IMG/VR virus record: IMGVR_UViG_3300022214_000001
Span: 1 to 41,051 of that record
Source of the DNA: a virus
Length of the DNA stretch: 41,051 bases
Reading direction: 5' to 3' (one strand)
Position numbers and translations under genes: made by a program. The notes beneath the pieces are model-generated. The model did no database searches and had not been told where the DNA came from. It worked only from the letters and a program-made list of their open reading frames with translations. Shown piece by piece: positions 15,239 through 21,874 of this stretch (the first letter of the stretch is position 1; each line of letters begins with the position of its first letter).

Positions 15239-16662
15239 GATCTCACCGCCTCCACGTAGCATCGCGAGCACCGCTCGACGACCCTGTACCCGTACTCCTT
15301 GGTCTCCCACTCGTGGGCTCCGCACGTGTACTCGGACCGCTCCAGTTCGCGCAGCCTGGGCCACACGCCGAACCGCTCCTTGTACTGGTGCCTCGCCCAC
15401 GCGAGCTTGTATCCGCGCAGCGAGGCGACGCGCACGAGGTCGCGGTACTCGCGCTGCTTGTCCTGCATCGTCGGCCTGTACTGCGTCAACTCGCCGGGGT
15501 TCTCGACGCCGGGCGGCTCGGGGTCGGCGCGCTGGTTCACGTGGCCACACTGCGGGCACGACGCGAGCGTCGGCGAATAGACCGCGTAGCACTCCTCGCA
15601 CGTGCGTGTCGGCTCGGCGCGGATCTGGATCGCCTTGTCGGGGGTGTCCAGGGTCCACTCGATGTCGGCGGTCACGGGCCCGTGCTCGTGGTGATTGCCG
15701 GCGTGGTCGAGCACGACGACGGGTCCGGGTGGGCGCATGACTCGACCGACCATCTGGCGGAAGAGCGCGAGCGACTTGGTGGGGCGCGCGAGGATGGCGC
15801 AGCGCAGCGACGGCAGGTCCCATCCCTCGGACAGGACCATGCAGTTCGAGACCATGTCGATCTTGCCCGAGCGCAGGCGCGCCAGCGTGCGGGCCCTGGC
15901 CTTCGTCGCGAGCCCGCCGTCGATGTGCTCGGCGCGCACGCCGGCATCGCGGAACGCGGCGACGATCCGCTCGGAGTGGTCGACGTTGACGGCGAAGACG
16001 ACCGTGCGCAGCCCGCGGGCGCGCTGGCCCCACGTGCGCACGATGTCGCCGGTCAGCGGGCTCATGCGTTCGGCCAGTTCCGGGAGCGCGTAGTCGCCGG
16101 CGCGCTTCTTCACGCCACGCAGGTCGACCGGCGGCGCGAACACGACGGGCTCGACGAGGTGGCCGGCGCGGATCAGTTCGCGCACGGAGACCGGCTCGAC
16201 GATGCAGCCGAACAGATCGCCCAGGCCCTTGCCGTCGAGGCGGATCGGGGTGGCTGTCAGTCCGATGACCCAGGCGTCGGTGTAGCGCGAGAGGATCCGG
16301 CCCCACGAGTCCGACACGGCGTGCGCGCACTCGTCGACCACGACGAGGTCTGCGGGCCAGTGGTCTCGCTTGAGCAGGGTGGGAATCGAAGCAACCTGGA
16401 CGGCGAGGTCGCGGTCCTCTGGGTGCCCGGACAGAATGCGGCCGGCGTGCACGCCGAACTGGTCGAGGCGCTCGACGGCTTGGTCGACGAGTTCGCGGCG
16501 GTGCACCAGGAACACGGCACGCCGACCACGCGCCACGGCGAGCCGGATGATCTCGGCGGCGACCGAGGTCTTTCCGGCGCCCGTGGGCAGCAAGAGAAGC
16601 GGGCGATCCGCGATGCGCTCGCGCAGCATCTGGATCGCCCGCTGCTGGTAGTCCCGAAGCAC
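15235..16662 (-). CDS. SF2 DEAD/DEAH-box helicase
   Basis: A 475-aa helicase. Walker A PTGAGKT (residues 26-32), DECAH at 110-114, the coupling motif LTATP near 133-138, and motif VI QMVGRVMRP near 299-307 are all present, so both RecA-like domains are complete. A zinc ribbon, C-x2-C and C-x2-C (CEECYAVYSPTLASCPQCG, about 353-371), and a helical tail with another Cys pair follow. The type is SSL2/UvsW-like and probably acts in replication-fork repair or origin unwinding. GTG 16662 is the first start after the previous stop; the ribosome site is weak. Confidence 0.9.
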   Translation of the reverse strand: MLRDYQQRAIQMLRERIADRPLLLLPTGAGKTSVAAEIIRLAVARGRRAVFLVHRRELVDQAVERLDQFGVHAGRILSGHPEDRDLAVQVASIPTLLKRDHWPADLVVVDECAHAVSDSWGRILSRYTDAWVIGLTATPIRLDGKGLGDLFGCIVEPVSVRELIRAGHLVEPVVFAPPVDLRGVKKRAGDYALPELAERMSPLTGDIVRTWGQRARGLRTVVFAVNVDHSERIVAAFRDAGVRAEHIDGGLATKARARTLARLRSGKIDMVSNCMVLSEGWDLPSLRCAILARPTKSLALFRQMVGRVMRPPGPVVVLDHAGNHHEHGPVTADIEWTLDTPDKAIQIRAEPTRTCEECYAVYSPTLASCPQCGHVNQRADPEPPGVENPGELTQYRPTMQDKQREYRDLVRVASLRGYKLAWARHQYKERFGVWPRLRELERSEYTCGAHEWETKEYGYRVVERCSRCYVEAVRS

Positions 16663-16668
16663 GTGGTG

Positions 16669-17082
16669 CTAGAAGGGCGCCTCGTCGACGGCGGGCATCG
16701 TGCAGCCCGGAGGCACGTCATCGGCGCGCTGGTAGCCGCCGTGCTTGAGGCCCTTGATGTTGACCTTCAAGCGGTCACGGCCCTCGAAGTTGTCGACGAC
16801 GGTCTCGATCCACAGGCGCTTGCCGACCAGACTGATCGGGTCCAGGTCGCCGGTGAAGCCGGGTTCGACGAGCGCGGCGAGCTTCTGCTTGCCGATGCCC
16901 CACCCGCCGCCGCCGAGCATGACGTTGTCGAAGAGGTTCCCGCCGCCGTCGACCCGCTCGAACTTGAGCGCGAGCATGTTGTCGCCTCCCCTGCTCGGCT
17001 TGGCCGTGCAGGAAACGATCTGCCAGAGGTCGACGCCCGGAGCAAGCGAGTCGTCGGGGCGGTTCATGTCGATGTGTACCAC
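16669..17082 (-). CDS. DUF669-like single-strand DNA-binding candidate
   Basis: A 137-aa protein with VDLWQIVSCTAKPSRGGDNM, a glycine-rich GGNLFDNVMLGGGG loop and the segment DPISLVGKRLWIETVVDN, close to the layout of DUF669 proteins, which sit with phage recombination genes and are thought to bind DNA. GTG at 17082 has AAGGAG about 10 bases upstream, overlapping the end of the previous gene; ATG 17067 is an alternative. It lies between a conserved small protein and the helicase. Confidence 0.6.
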   Translation of the reverse strand: MVHIDMNRPDDSLAPGVDLWQIVSCTAKPSRGGDNMLALKFERVDGGGNLFDNVMLGGGGWGIGKQKLAALVEPGFTGDLDPISLVGKRLWIETVVDNFEGRDRLKVNIKGLKHGGYQRADDVPPGCTMPAVDEAPF

Positions 17083-17085
17083 GGT

Positions 17086-17451
17086 CTAGTTCTCCTTCGG
17101 GATGTCGGGGCGGATGCGGATGGCGTCGGCCGTCTTGCCGAACGCGGTCACGGGGGTGGGGTAGAGCGTGATCTTCTTCCCCTTCCAGTTGTCGATCTCG
17201 TAGCCGTACAGGCCAGCGATGACCATGGCGTTGGTCTTGTTCAGGACCAGACGCTTCTCCTTGTCGGGTTGGCCGGCCCTGTCGGCAGCGGCCTGCGTCT
17301 CGACGAAGTACATCACGGGCTTCTTCTTCGTCGAGCCGTCGGTGGCGCGCAACTCCTCGTTGATCACGCCGCGAATGGTCAAGGTCTTGTCCTTGCCGTG
17401 CAGATCGACCGCCCCCAGGAAGAGGGACGGGAACATCAAGCGGATGTCCAT
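17086..17451 (-). CDS. Conserved phage recombination-block protein (121 aa)
   Basis: Begins MDIRLMFPSLFLGAVDLHGK, then KRLVLNKTNAMVIAGLYG and YPTPVTAFGKTADAIRIRP. This looks like a compact alpha/beta protein often seen beside phage exonuclease and helicase genes, but I cannot name the family with certainty. AAGGA lies 7 bases upstream of the ATG. A role in single-strand DNA handling is possible by context. Confidence 0.65.
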   Translation of the reverse strand: MDIRLMFPSLFLGAVDLHGKDKTLTIRGVINEELRATDGSTKKKPVMYFVETQAAADRAGQPDKEKRLVLNKTNAMVIAGLYGYEIDNWKGKKITLYPTPVTAFGKTADAIRIRPDIPKEN

Positions 17452-17480
17452 GTGTGAGTCCTTGTTGTCGGTGTCGGTGG

Positions 17481-17669
17481 TCAGTCGGTGTTGTCGAGTC
17501 GAGTAATGATGATCGAGAGGTCTCCGTCGTAGCAGGAAACTTCCCGGACCCAGAAGTCCTCGGGCAGCTGACCGTCAAGCCCGAGTCCTGGCCAGTTCCC
17601 CTCGGCGTACCAGATGCGCGCGAGGAGTTGTTTCACTTCGAGGGTGACGATGACCTCGTTGATCACCAC
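17481..17669 (-). CDS. Unknown 62-aa acidic protein
   Basis: GTG 17669 (or 17666) overlaps the exonuclease stop, with GGAGG 7 bases upstream; the longer frame upstream is a shadow. The product reads VVINEVIVTLEVKQLLARIW onward and ends LSIIITRLDNTD, mixed beta/alpha and acidic. Not recognised. Confidence 0.6.
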   Translation of the reverse strand: MVINEVIVTLEVKQLLARIWYAEGNWPGLGLDGQLPEDFWVREVSCYDGDLSIIITRLDNTD

Positions 17670-18508
17670 GTCACCACCTCCCCGCCCATCGTGAACTCGG
17701 CCTCGGGGCCGGCCGCCTCGCTGTCGGCCCACGGGGGCAGCGCCATCTGCAGCGCCGCGTTGTTTGCGACGCCGGGCCAGTGGTTGTCGCGGCGGCACTC
17801 GGCCAGACGGTCGAGGCAGCGGCGGTACACGGCGCGACCCACGGCAAGCTGGTCCTCGGTGAAGCGGTAGACAACCACGTCGTACGGGGCAGCCGACTCG
17901 ACGACGATCAGCGCGGGCTGCTCCATGAGGATCACGCCGTTAGCCTCAAGCCCGTCGGCGTAGAAGGCCAACTGGGCGTGGTATCCGTACTTGACCGCGT
18001 CGCGCGGGAACCAGACGGGGCCGGCGTCGCGGGCCGACTTCAGGTCGGACAGGCATCCGTTGACGTGGTCTACACGGCCACGGCACGCGATGCCCGTGGA
18101 GTGGTCGTCCCACGTGACCGGCTGCTCGGCGAACCCGCCGACAATCATGCGACAGGCGACGGTGTCCTCCATCAGTGCGTTGCGCATGCCGACGACTCGC
18201 GAGTACATATCCGCGGGCAGGATCTCGACGCCAGCGTGGTCGGCCTCCCAGATGGCCTTCGCCTGCTTGCCGCCCTCGTACCCGTTCCTGATCGCGGTGT
18301 CGTCGTTCTGGCCAGCGTGGAACTTGGGCATGACGGCGTAGCGCAGGCGGAACTGGTCCTCCTCGTACACCGCCGTGTGCAGCGCGCGCCCGAGCTTGAG
18401 CGCGTCGGTGTCAGGGCGCGGGTTCGCGAGCATGTAGCGGTACATGCGCGGCGAGTGGCGCATGTACTTCAGGGTGGACCAGTTGACGGGGTCGTTGCGT
18501 TCGATCAT
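17663..18508 (-). CDS. RecE-like PD-(D/E)XK exonuclease (DUF3799-like)
   Basis: A 281-aa nuclease with GRALHTAVYE (H44), GRVDHVN (D147), SDLKSARD (D155-L-K157) and Q179-L-A-F-Y183, the order of the RecE/Cas4-like PD-(D/E)XK family. Such phage enzymes resect double-strand ends to feed annealing. No RecT/beta annealase is recognised nearby, so the DUF669-like protein or host factors may fill that role. ATG 18508 overlaps the repressor stop (ATGA). Confidence 0.88.
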   Translation of the reverse strand: MIERNDPVNWSTLKYMRHSPRMYRYMLANPRPDTDALKLGRALHTAVYEEDQFRLRYAVMPKFHAGQNDDTAIRNGYEGGKQAKAIWEADHAGVEILPADMYSRVVGMRNALMEDTVACRMIVGGFAEQPVTWDDHSTGIACRGRVDHVNGCLSDLKSARDAGPVWFPRDAVKYGYHAQLAFYADGLEANGVILMEQPALIVVESAAPYDVVVYRFTEDQLAVGRAVYRRCLDRLAECRRDNHWPGVANNAALQMALPPWADSEAAGPEAEFTMGGEVVTW

Positions 18509-18735
18509 GAGTGAGTCCTTCGCCGCTTCGGGCGTTGAGGTGGGAGCAGATCGTCAGTGGAGAGCCCGAGCGCACCGGCAAGCAGGGCCACGAGCCCTGC
18601 GCTCGGAAGCCGGCGACCGGCCTCGATGTGTCCGATGTGCCCGCGCGGCAGGCCCAGCACGGACTCGATGTCCGCCTGGGTCATGCCTGCCTCGATGCGC
18701 GCCTTGCGCACACGCTCTCCGACGACTGAATCCAT
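18505..18735 (-). CDS. XRE-family repressor, first gene of the replication block
   Basis: A 76-aa Cro/C1-type protein: MDSVVGERVRKARIEAGMTQ, then helix-turn-helix to about residue 43 (recognition part GLPRGHIGHIEAGRR), and a basic tail QRPKRRRTHS. ATG 18735 is chosen, since the longer frame would run through the operator at 18776-18795. Two 20-bp palindromes lie just upstream, so it very probably controls its own transcription and that of the divergent plus block. With no C-terminal oligomerisation or cleavage domain, it is more like Cro or a small repressor than lambda CI. Confidence 0.88.
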   Translation of the reverse strand: MDSVVGERVRKARIEAGMTQADIESVLGLPRGHIGHIEAGRRLPSAGLVALLAGALGLSTDDLLPPQRPKRRRTHS

Positions 18736-18775
18736 GCGGACATGGTAAGGCCGGCAACACTCCCGGCAAGGGCCA

Positions 18776-18795
18776 GCCCTACGGATTCGTAGGGC
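18776..18795. promoter_or_regulatory. Operator 1 (palindrome)
   Basis: The 18-bp core CCCTACGGATTCGTAGGG (18777-18794) is a palindrome around GATT, with matching G and C on the outside. It is 40 bp upstream of the repressor ATG and shares its sequence with operator 2. Its likely ligand is the adjacent XRE protein. Confidence 0.8.
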
Positions 18796-18823
18796 GCTCA
18801 GTCCTGGCAAGGACTTACGTCGT

Positions 18824-18843
18824 ACCCTACGGATTTGTAGGGT
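18824..18843. promoter_or_regulatory. Operator 2 (palindrome)
   Basis: The core CCCTACGGATTTGTAGGG (18825-18842), with outer A and T, differs from operator 1 by a single base in the core. The centres are 48 bp apart. It lies toward the plus-strand block and likely controls it. Confidence 0.8.
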
Positions 18844-18965
18844 TGTGGTTGCGGTCCGCGGCGGGGGGTGTAGCCTGTACCCAGTCGCCGGCCAGGGACG
18901 CCCCGCCGCCGGCCGGCGGCCGAGGAAGCAGAGAAGGCGGCGGGGCTCACCAGATGGAGAACGCG

Positions 18966-19169
18966 ATGTACGAGCAACTGAGGCTTGGTCGGGAGGCGCA
19001 CGACGCGCACTGCTTCGTGAAGGGTGGCGTGCCGCCGGCGACCACCGAGATGAAGTTCTACGGCACCTGCTGCGAGAAGGGCGTGCTGATCAAGGAGCCG
19101 ACCTGTGTCTGCGCCTACGTCATCTGCTGCCCGGACCACGGTCACACCTGCTTCGGGAGCCACGAATGA
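18966..19169 (+). CDS. Cys-rich 67-aa putative metal-binding protein
   Basis: GGAG lies 6 bases upstream of ATG 18966; ATG 18954 would add MENA. The protein holds CFVKG, CCEKG, CVCAYVICCPDHGHTC, nine cysteines in 67 residues with adjacent histidines, typical of a zinc-binding module. It is the first plus gene after the operators. Function not recognised. Confidence 0.72.
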   Translation: MYEQLRLGREAHDAHCFVKGGVPPATTEMKFYGTCCEKGVLIKEPTCVCAYVICCPDHGHTCFGSHE

Positions 19170-19342
19170 CCACCACCATCCTGTCCGAGATCGAGGCCGA
19201 TGCGCCAGCGCAGACCGATCTGCTTCGTCGCGCCGAAGAGCAGATCCGCAACGCGCGGCTGCACTTCGAGCGTGGCGCCGACTACTGGGGGCGGGCATTC
19301 ATGGTGGACGCCGCGCGTCTGATCGAGGAGGCAAGCAAGTGA
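19166..19342 (+). CDS. Unknown 58-aa helical protein
   Basis: ATGA overlap with the upstream gene. The product begins MTTTILSEIEADAPAQ and continues as a charged helical hairpin (LLRRAEEQIRNARLHFERG and FMVDAARLIEEASK). No motif. Confidence 0.65.
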   Translation: MTTTILSEIEADAPAQTDLLRRAEEQIRNARLHFERGADYWGRAFMVDAARLIEEASK

Positions 19343-19566
19343 GCGACATCAACGAGCGTGCGCGGGAGAACGGTAACAGGGAGGGCGGGTGCCTGACCAA
19401 GCGCGAGTGGTTCGCTGGGATGGCGATGCAGGGGCTGCTGGCGAACCCAGACATGACCAATAACTTCAGCCCGGCCTACGACGCCGAACCTATGGCTGCT
19501 GACGCTCGACGCATGGCCGACGCGCTCCTGCTGGAACTCGCCCGGACGGAAGGGGGTGGGGAGTGA
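19339..19566 (+). CDS. Conserved small phage protein (75 aa)
   Basis: GTG 19339 overlaps the previous stop. The segment LTKREWFAGMAMQGLLANP and the C-terminus RRMADALLLELARTE match a pattern I know from many phages of Gram-negative bacteria, always of unknown function. The family usually occurs in early or accessory small-gene clusters. Confidence 0.75.
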   Translation: MSDINERARENGNREGGCLTKREWFAGMAMQGLLANPDMTNNFSPAYDAEPMAADARRMADALLLELARTEGGGE

Positions 19567-19835
19567 CCACCCGCACCGAAGCCGCGCTGGCGCTGGCTGA
19601 GGCGTATCTGGCCTACGATGCCGAGGCCAGTGGGCACGACTCCGACGAATGGGACAAGTTCGAGCGATGCGTCGAAGCCTACCTAACCGCCACTCCCGAC
19701 CACGCCGCCCGCACCAAGCCGCAGTCGGACCCGCTGGTGGAGGCGCGGAGACTGATCGCGGAGGACCGATGGGACACGACCACGATGCTCGAACTACTCG
19801 ACGCCGCCATCGCCCAGCGCAAGGAGGAAGCATGA
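19563..19835 (+). CDS. Unknown 90-aa acidic helical protein
   Basis: Starts at GTG (GTGA overlap). The product begins MTTRTEAALALAEAYLAYDA when read from the start, with alanine-rich helices and an end containing MLELLDAAIAQRKEEA. The end doubles as the AAGGAGG site of the next gene. No family recognised. Confidence 0.68.
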   Translation: MTTRTEAALALAEAYLAYDAEASGHDSDEWDKFERCVEAYLTATPDHAARTKPQSDPLVEARRLIAEDRWDTTTMLELLDAAIAQRKEEA

Positions 19836-20143
19836 CCACCCCGACCAATCTCGCGGAGGCCGTGCGGGCGTGGGCCAAGTGGTATCAGGCCAAGGTCATC
19901 TCCAGCATCATGGAGTCCTCGGACGAGGACGAGGCGCTGTGTGCCGCCCTCGCTGCCCACGACGCCGCGCAGAAGGGTGGGGAGCGGGTGACGTTGCATG
20001 TGGTTCGTACCGTCATGGGCCACCTGGAGGGCTGGGACCCGAGCGATCCGAGCTACCAGAGGAAGGACTCGGAGCTATGCGCGGTCACCTTCACCATCCC
20101 GCCCCGCCCCGAGATCCCGACTGTTGAGGGGGAGGTGGGGTGA
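19832..20143 (+). CDS. Unknown 103-aa protein
   Basis: AAGGAGG is 5 bases upstream of ATG 19832. Helical N-terminus (NLAEAVRAWAKWYQAKV), an acidic turn SSDEDEALCAALAAH, and a beta C-terminus (AVTFTIPPRPEIP). No family recognised; coupled to both neighbours. Confidence 0.68.
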   Translation: MTTPTNLAEAVRAWAKWYQAKVISSIMESSDEDEALCAALAAHDAAQKGGERVTLHVVRTVMGHLEGWDPSDPSYQRKDSELCAVTFTIPPRPEIPTVEGEVG

Positions 20144-20634
20144 TGCAGCGGTACAGCCTGTTCAACCCTTTCCAGCAGGATTCTGTCTACATGGATGCGG
20201 ACGGAGTCGGCCCCTACGTTCTGCACGCCGACCACGCCGCCGCCATCGCGGCCAAAGACGCGCGGATTGCCGAGCTTGAGGCAAACTACACGCTCTCCGG
20301 GATGGGCGCAGTCCTGGCGCAGAGGGACAATACCATCGCTGACCTACGAATAGAACTCGATGTGTGTCGCGGTGCGCTGGACGAGAAGCGCGAAGCGATG
20401 GAGGCCCTTGGTGAGGATGCCTGCGACTCAGACCTGTGGGCGACGATGAAGGGACAGCGCGACGCCGCCCGGGCCGAGCTGGCGAGGGTGCGGGAGGCGC
20501 TGGAGCCGCTGCGGGACTTCTACAGGATCATGCGCCGCCCGGCCCGCAAGCACACGTCGCAGTTCACCGACGACGAGCCCGCGCTGATGGATCTGACCAC
20601 GCGGATCGACGCCGCGCTCGGTGGAGGTGCGTGA
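20143..20634 (+). CDS. Unknown 163-aa coiled-coil protein
   Basis: ATG 20143 after GGAGGTGGGGTG; GTG one codon upstream is possible. After MQRYSLFNPFQQDSVYMDAD a long charged helix follows (residues about 30-75 and 95-130, e.g. AKDARIAELEANY, QRDAARAELARVREAL), then a disordered tail. The pattern of short beta start and central coiled coil is frequent in small phage accessory proteins. Confidence 0.7.
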   Translation: MQRYSLFNPFQQDSVYMDADGVGPYVLHADHAAAIAAKDARIAELEANYTLSGMGAVLAQRDNTIADLRIELDVCRGALDEKREAMEALGEDACDSDLWATMKGQRDAARAELARVREALEPLRDFYRIMRRPARKHTSQFTDDEPALMDLTTRIDAALGGGA

Positions 20635-20876
20635 TGGGCTGCACCGAACACGCCTACGACGGCATGGAGGTCGATACGGTCATGCGCCGCGTCTGCCTGA
20701 TCTGCCTCCAGCCCGAGCCCACCATCACCCGCACCCGCTCCGAGATCGAGGCGGAGCTGCGGAATGTCGCTGAGTTCGCCGGGCGCTGCCCGGTTGGCGA
20801 CGGTGCGGACTGGTATCAGGCCGTGGACGACCACATCACCGCCGCCCTCGCGCGGCTGGGAGGGGAGCGTGAGTGA
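20634..20876 (+). CDS. Unknown 80-aa protein with Cys pair
   Basis: ATG 20634 overlaps the previous stop. MGCTEHAYDGMEVDTVMRR is followed by C-x2-C (CLIC), forming a possible zinc site with the N-terminal C3 and H6, and then a helical region. Not recognised. Confidence 0.68.
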   Translation: MGCTEHAYDGMEVDTVMRRVCLICLQPEPTITRTRSEIEAELRNVAEFAGRCPVGDGADWYQAVDDHITAALARLGGERE

Positions 20877-20880
20877 GGCG

Positions 20881-21093
20881 ATGAAGATTCAGCCGTGCCC
20901 GTGGTGCGGCGAGGCCGAGTGCCTGGCGGTCGTGGACGTATGCAGGCACGAACACGGCGGGGAGTGTCTATTCGCTGTGCGGTGCGAACCGTGTGGCGCG
21001 CAGGGTCCGTCCGCGTTCAAGGACTCGCACATCTTCGCCTGGAACCGCGTATCCGCCGCCGTCCACGGCAAGGAGCAACCCGATGCCGAGTAG
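20881..21093 (+). CDS. Lar-like zinc ribbon protein (restriction alleviation family)
   Basis: A 70-aa protein: MKIQPCPWCGEAECL, a second knuckle RCEPCGAQGPSAF, and the end IFAWNRVSAA. The order PCPxCG ... CxxCGAxGP ... AWN is that of the Lar family, whose founding member in the Rac prophage modulates type I restriction, though most relatives are uncharacterised. The start is ATG 20881, as family members begin with MK; GTG 20869 is an alternative closer to a purine-rich site. Confidence 0.68.
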   Translation: MKIQPCPWCGEAECLAVVDVCRHEHGGECLFAVRCEPCGAQGPSAFKDSHIFAWNRVSAAVHGKEQPDAE

Positions 21094-21283
21094 CAACTGG
21101 ACCAAGGCCCAGGTCAGGCACAAGGAGCCGAAGTGGTATTGGGTGCGCTGCAAGCACGGAATGTCACCGCAGCAAATGCACTACGAGCATGGGAAAACAA
21201 AGGGTGCGGAGTGCTGTGGGACAGCCCGCCCGTGGTATGGATTTGAGCGCACCCGCAACCCGATCCCGGAGCCGCCGAAGTGA
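21083..21283 (+). CDS. Unknown 66-aa basic protein
   Basis: AAGGAG is 7 bases upstream of ATG 21083. The product has WYWVRCKHGMSPQQMHYEHG and a CC pair, with a P-rich end (RNPIPEPPK). It is basic, with H and C residues that could bind metal. Not recognised. Confidence 0.65.
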   Translation: MPSSNWTKAQVRHKEPKWYWVRCKHGMSPQQMHYEHGKTKGAECCGTARPWYGFERTRNPIPEPPK

Positions 21284-21450
21284 ACATGCGATCTGGATTC
21301 CTGCTCGGTTGCGTCGCCTGTACTACGGTCTGGGCGCTGACCGAGTTCGACGCGCCGTGGTACGCATGGGTGATAGTCCTACTCGTCGCGCTCCTCATCG
21401 GCCTTCTGTGGCTGCTGGAACAATCCCTGCCGAGGTGGCCCGGATGGTAA
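21280..21450 (+). CDS. 56-aa two-helix membrane protein
   Basis: GTG 21280 (or ATG 21286) overlaps the previous stop. VNMRSGFLLGCVACTTVWAL forms the first hydrophobic helix, and WYAWVIVLLVALLIGLLWLL the second, with a short basic end. Such topology suits a small holin or membrane-effector, but size is below that of most holins. First of three membrane genes before the beta-helix protein. Confidence 0.62.
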   Translation: MNMRSGFLLGCVACTTVWALTEFDAPWYAWVIVLLVALLIGLLWLLEQSLPRWPGW

Positions 21451-21734
21451 CGATGAAGCACCTCCCCGCCCCCTTCCTGACCGGCCTAGCTGTCGGCATC
21501 TTCGCCGCCCACCACGACCGCCTCATGCCCGCGCTGGCGAAGGAGTGGCCGCTGGTGGCGGTGCTGGTGGGGGCTGCTGCGTGGAACGCTAGGAGCGCGT
21601 GGCGGCACAGGGCGGCAAAGGAGTGGTACGACTACGAGACTCGCTCGCGTGAGGGGTTGGCCGACTTCGCCAAGAGGATCAGCGAGTTTCCGCAGCCGAC
21701 GTACAGCGCCGCCGAGCGCGAGGAGCAGCCGTGA
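21444..21734 (+). CDS. Unknown 96-aa membrane protein
   Basis: ATG 21444 with GAGG 8 bases upstream; ATG 21453 is an alternative. Hydrophobic segments at about 9-24 (FLTGLAVGIFAAHH) and 36-50 (WPLVAVLVGAAAWNA), then a charged cytoplasmic-like helix (RHRAAKEWYDYETRSREG). It resembles a class II holin in topology, without further proof. Confidence 0.6.
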   Translation: MVTMKHLPAPFLTGLAVGIFAAHHDRLMPALAKEWPLVAVLVGAAAWNARSAWRHRAAKEWYDYETRSREGLADFAKRISEFPQPTYSAAEREEQP

Positions 21735-21874
21735 CCCCGGACGCCCAGATCGAACACATCATGCACACCCTCGACGCCTTCCTCGCGTTGGGCCAACTCT
21801 GGCTCGCGTTCGAGGTTGCGTCGTGGGCCATCGACACGATCCGCGACACCCTTACCCGCAGGAACATCAAGTGA
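21731..21874 (+). CDS. Unknown 47-aa amphipathic protein
   Basis: GTG 21731 (GTGA overlap; AGGAG 5 bases upstream). It begins VTPDAQIEHIMHTLDAFLAL and continues as an amphipathic helix with a weakly hydrophobic centre, ending in a basic RRNIK. Both ends overlap neighbouring genes. Confidence 0.58.
   Translation: MTPDAQIEHIMHTLDAFLALGQLWLAFEVASWAIDTIRDTLTRRNIK

Larger units (their letters stand above)
18736..18965. promoter_or_regulatory. Divergent operator/promoter region
   Basis: A 230-bp noncoding region between the minus repressor operon and the plus block. It holds the two operators described separately and, between them, a small inverted repeat AGTCC-TGGCAA-GGACT (18800-18815). A weak plus-strand promoter could be TTGCGG (18849-18854) and TAGCCT (18871-18876), 16 bp apart; a minus-strand -35 may be TTGCCA between the operators. 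Neither promoter is strong. Confidence 0.6.
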
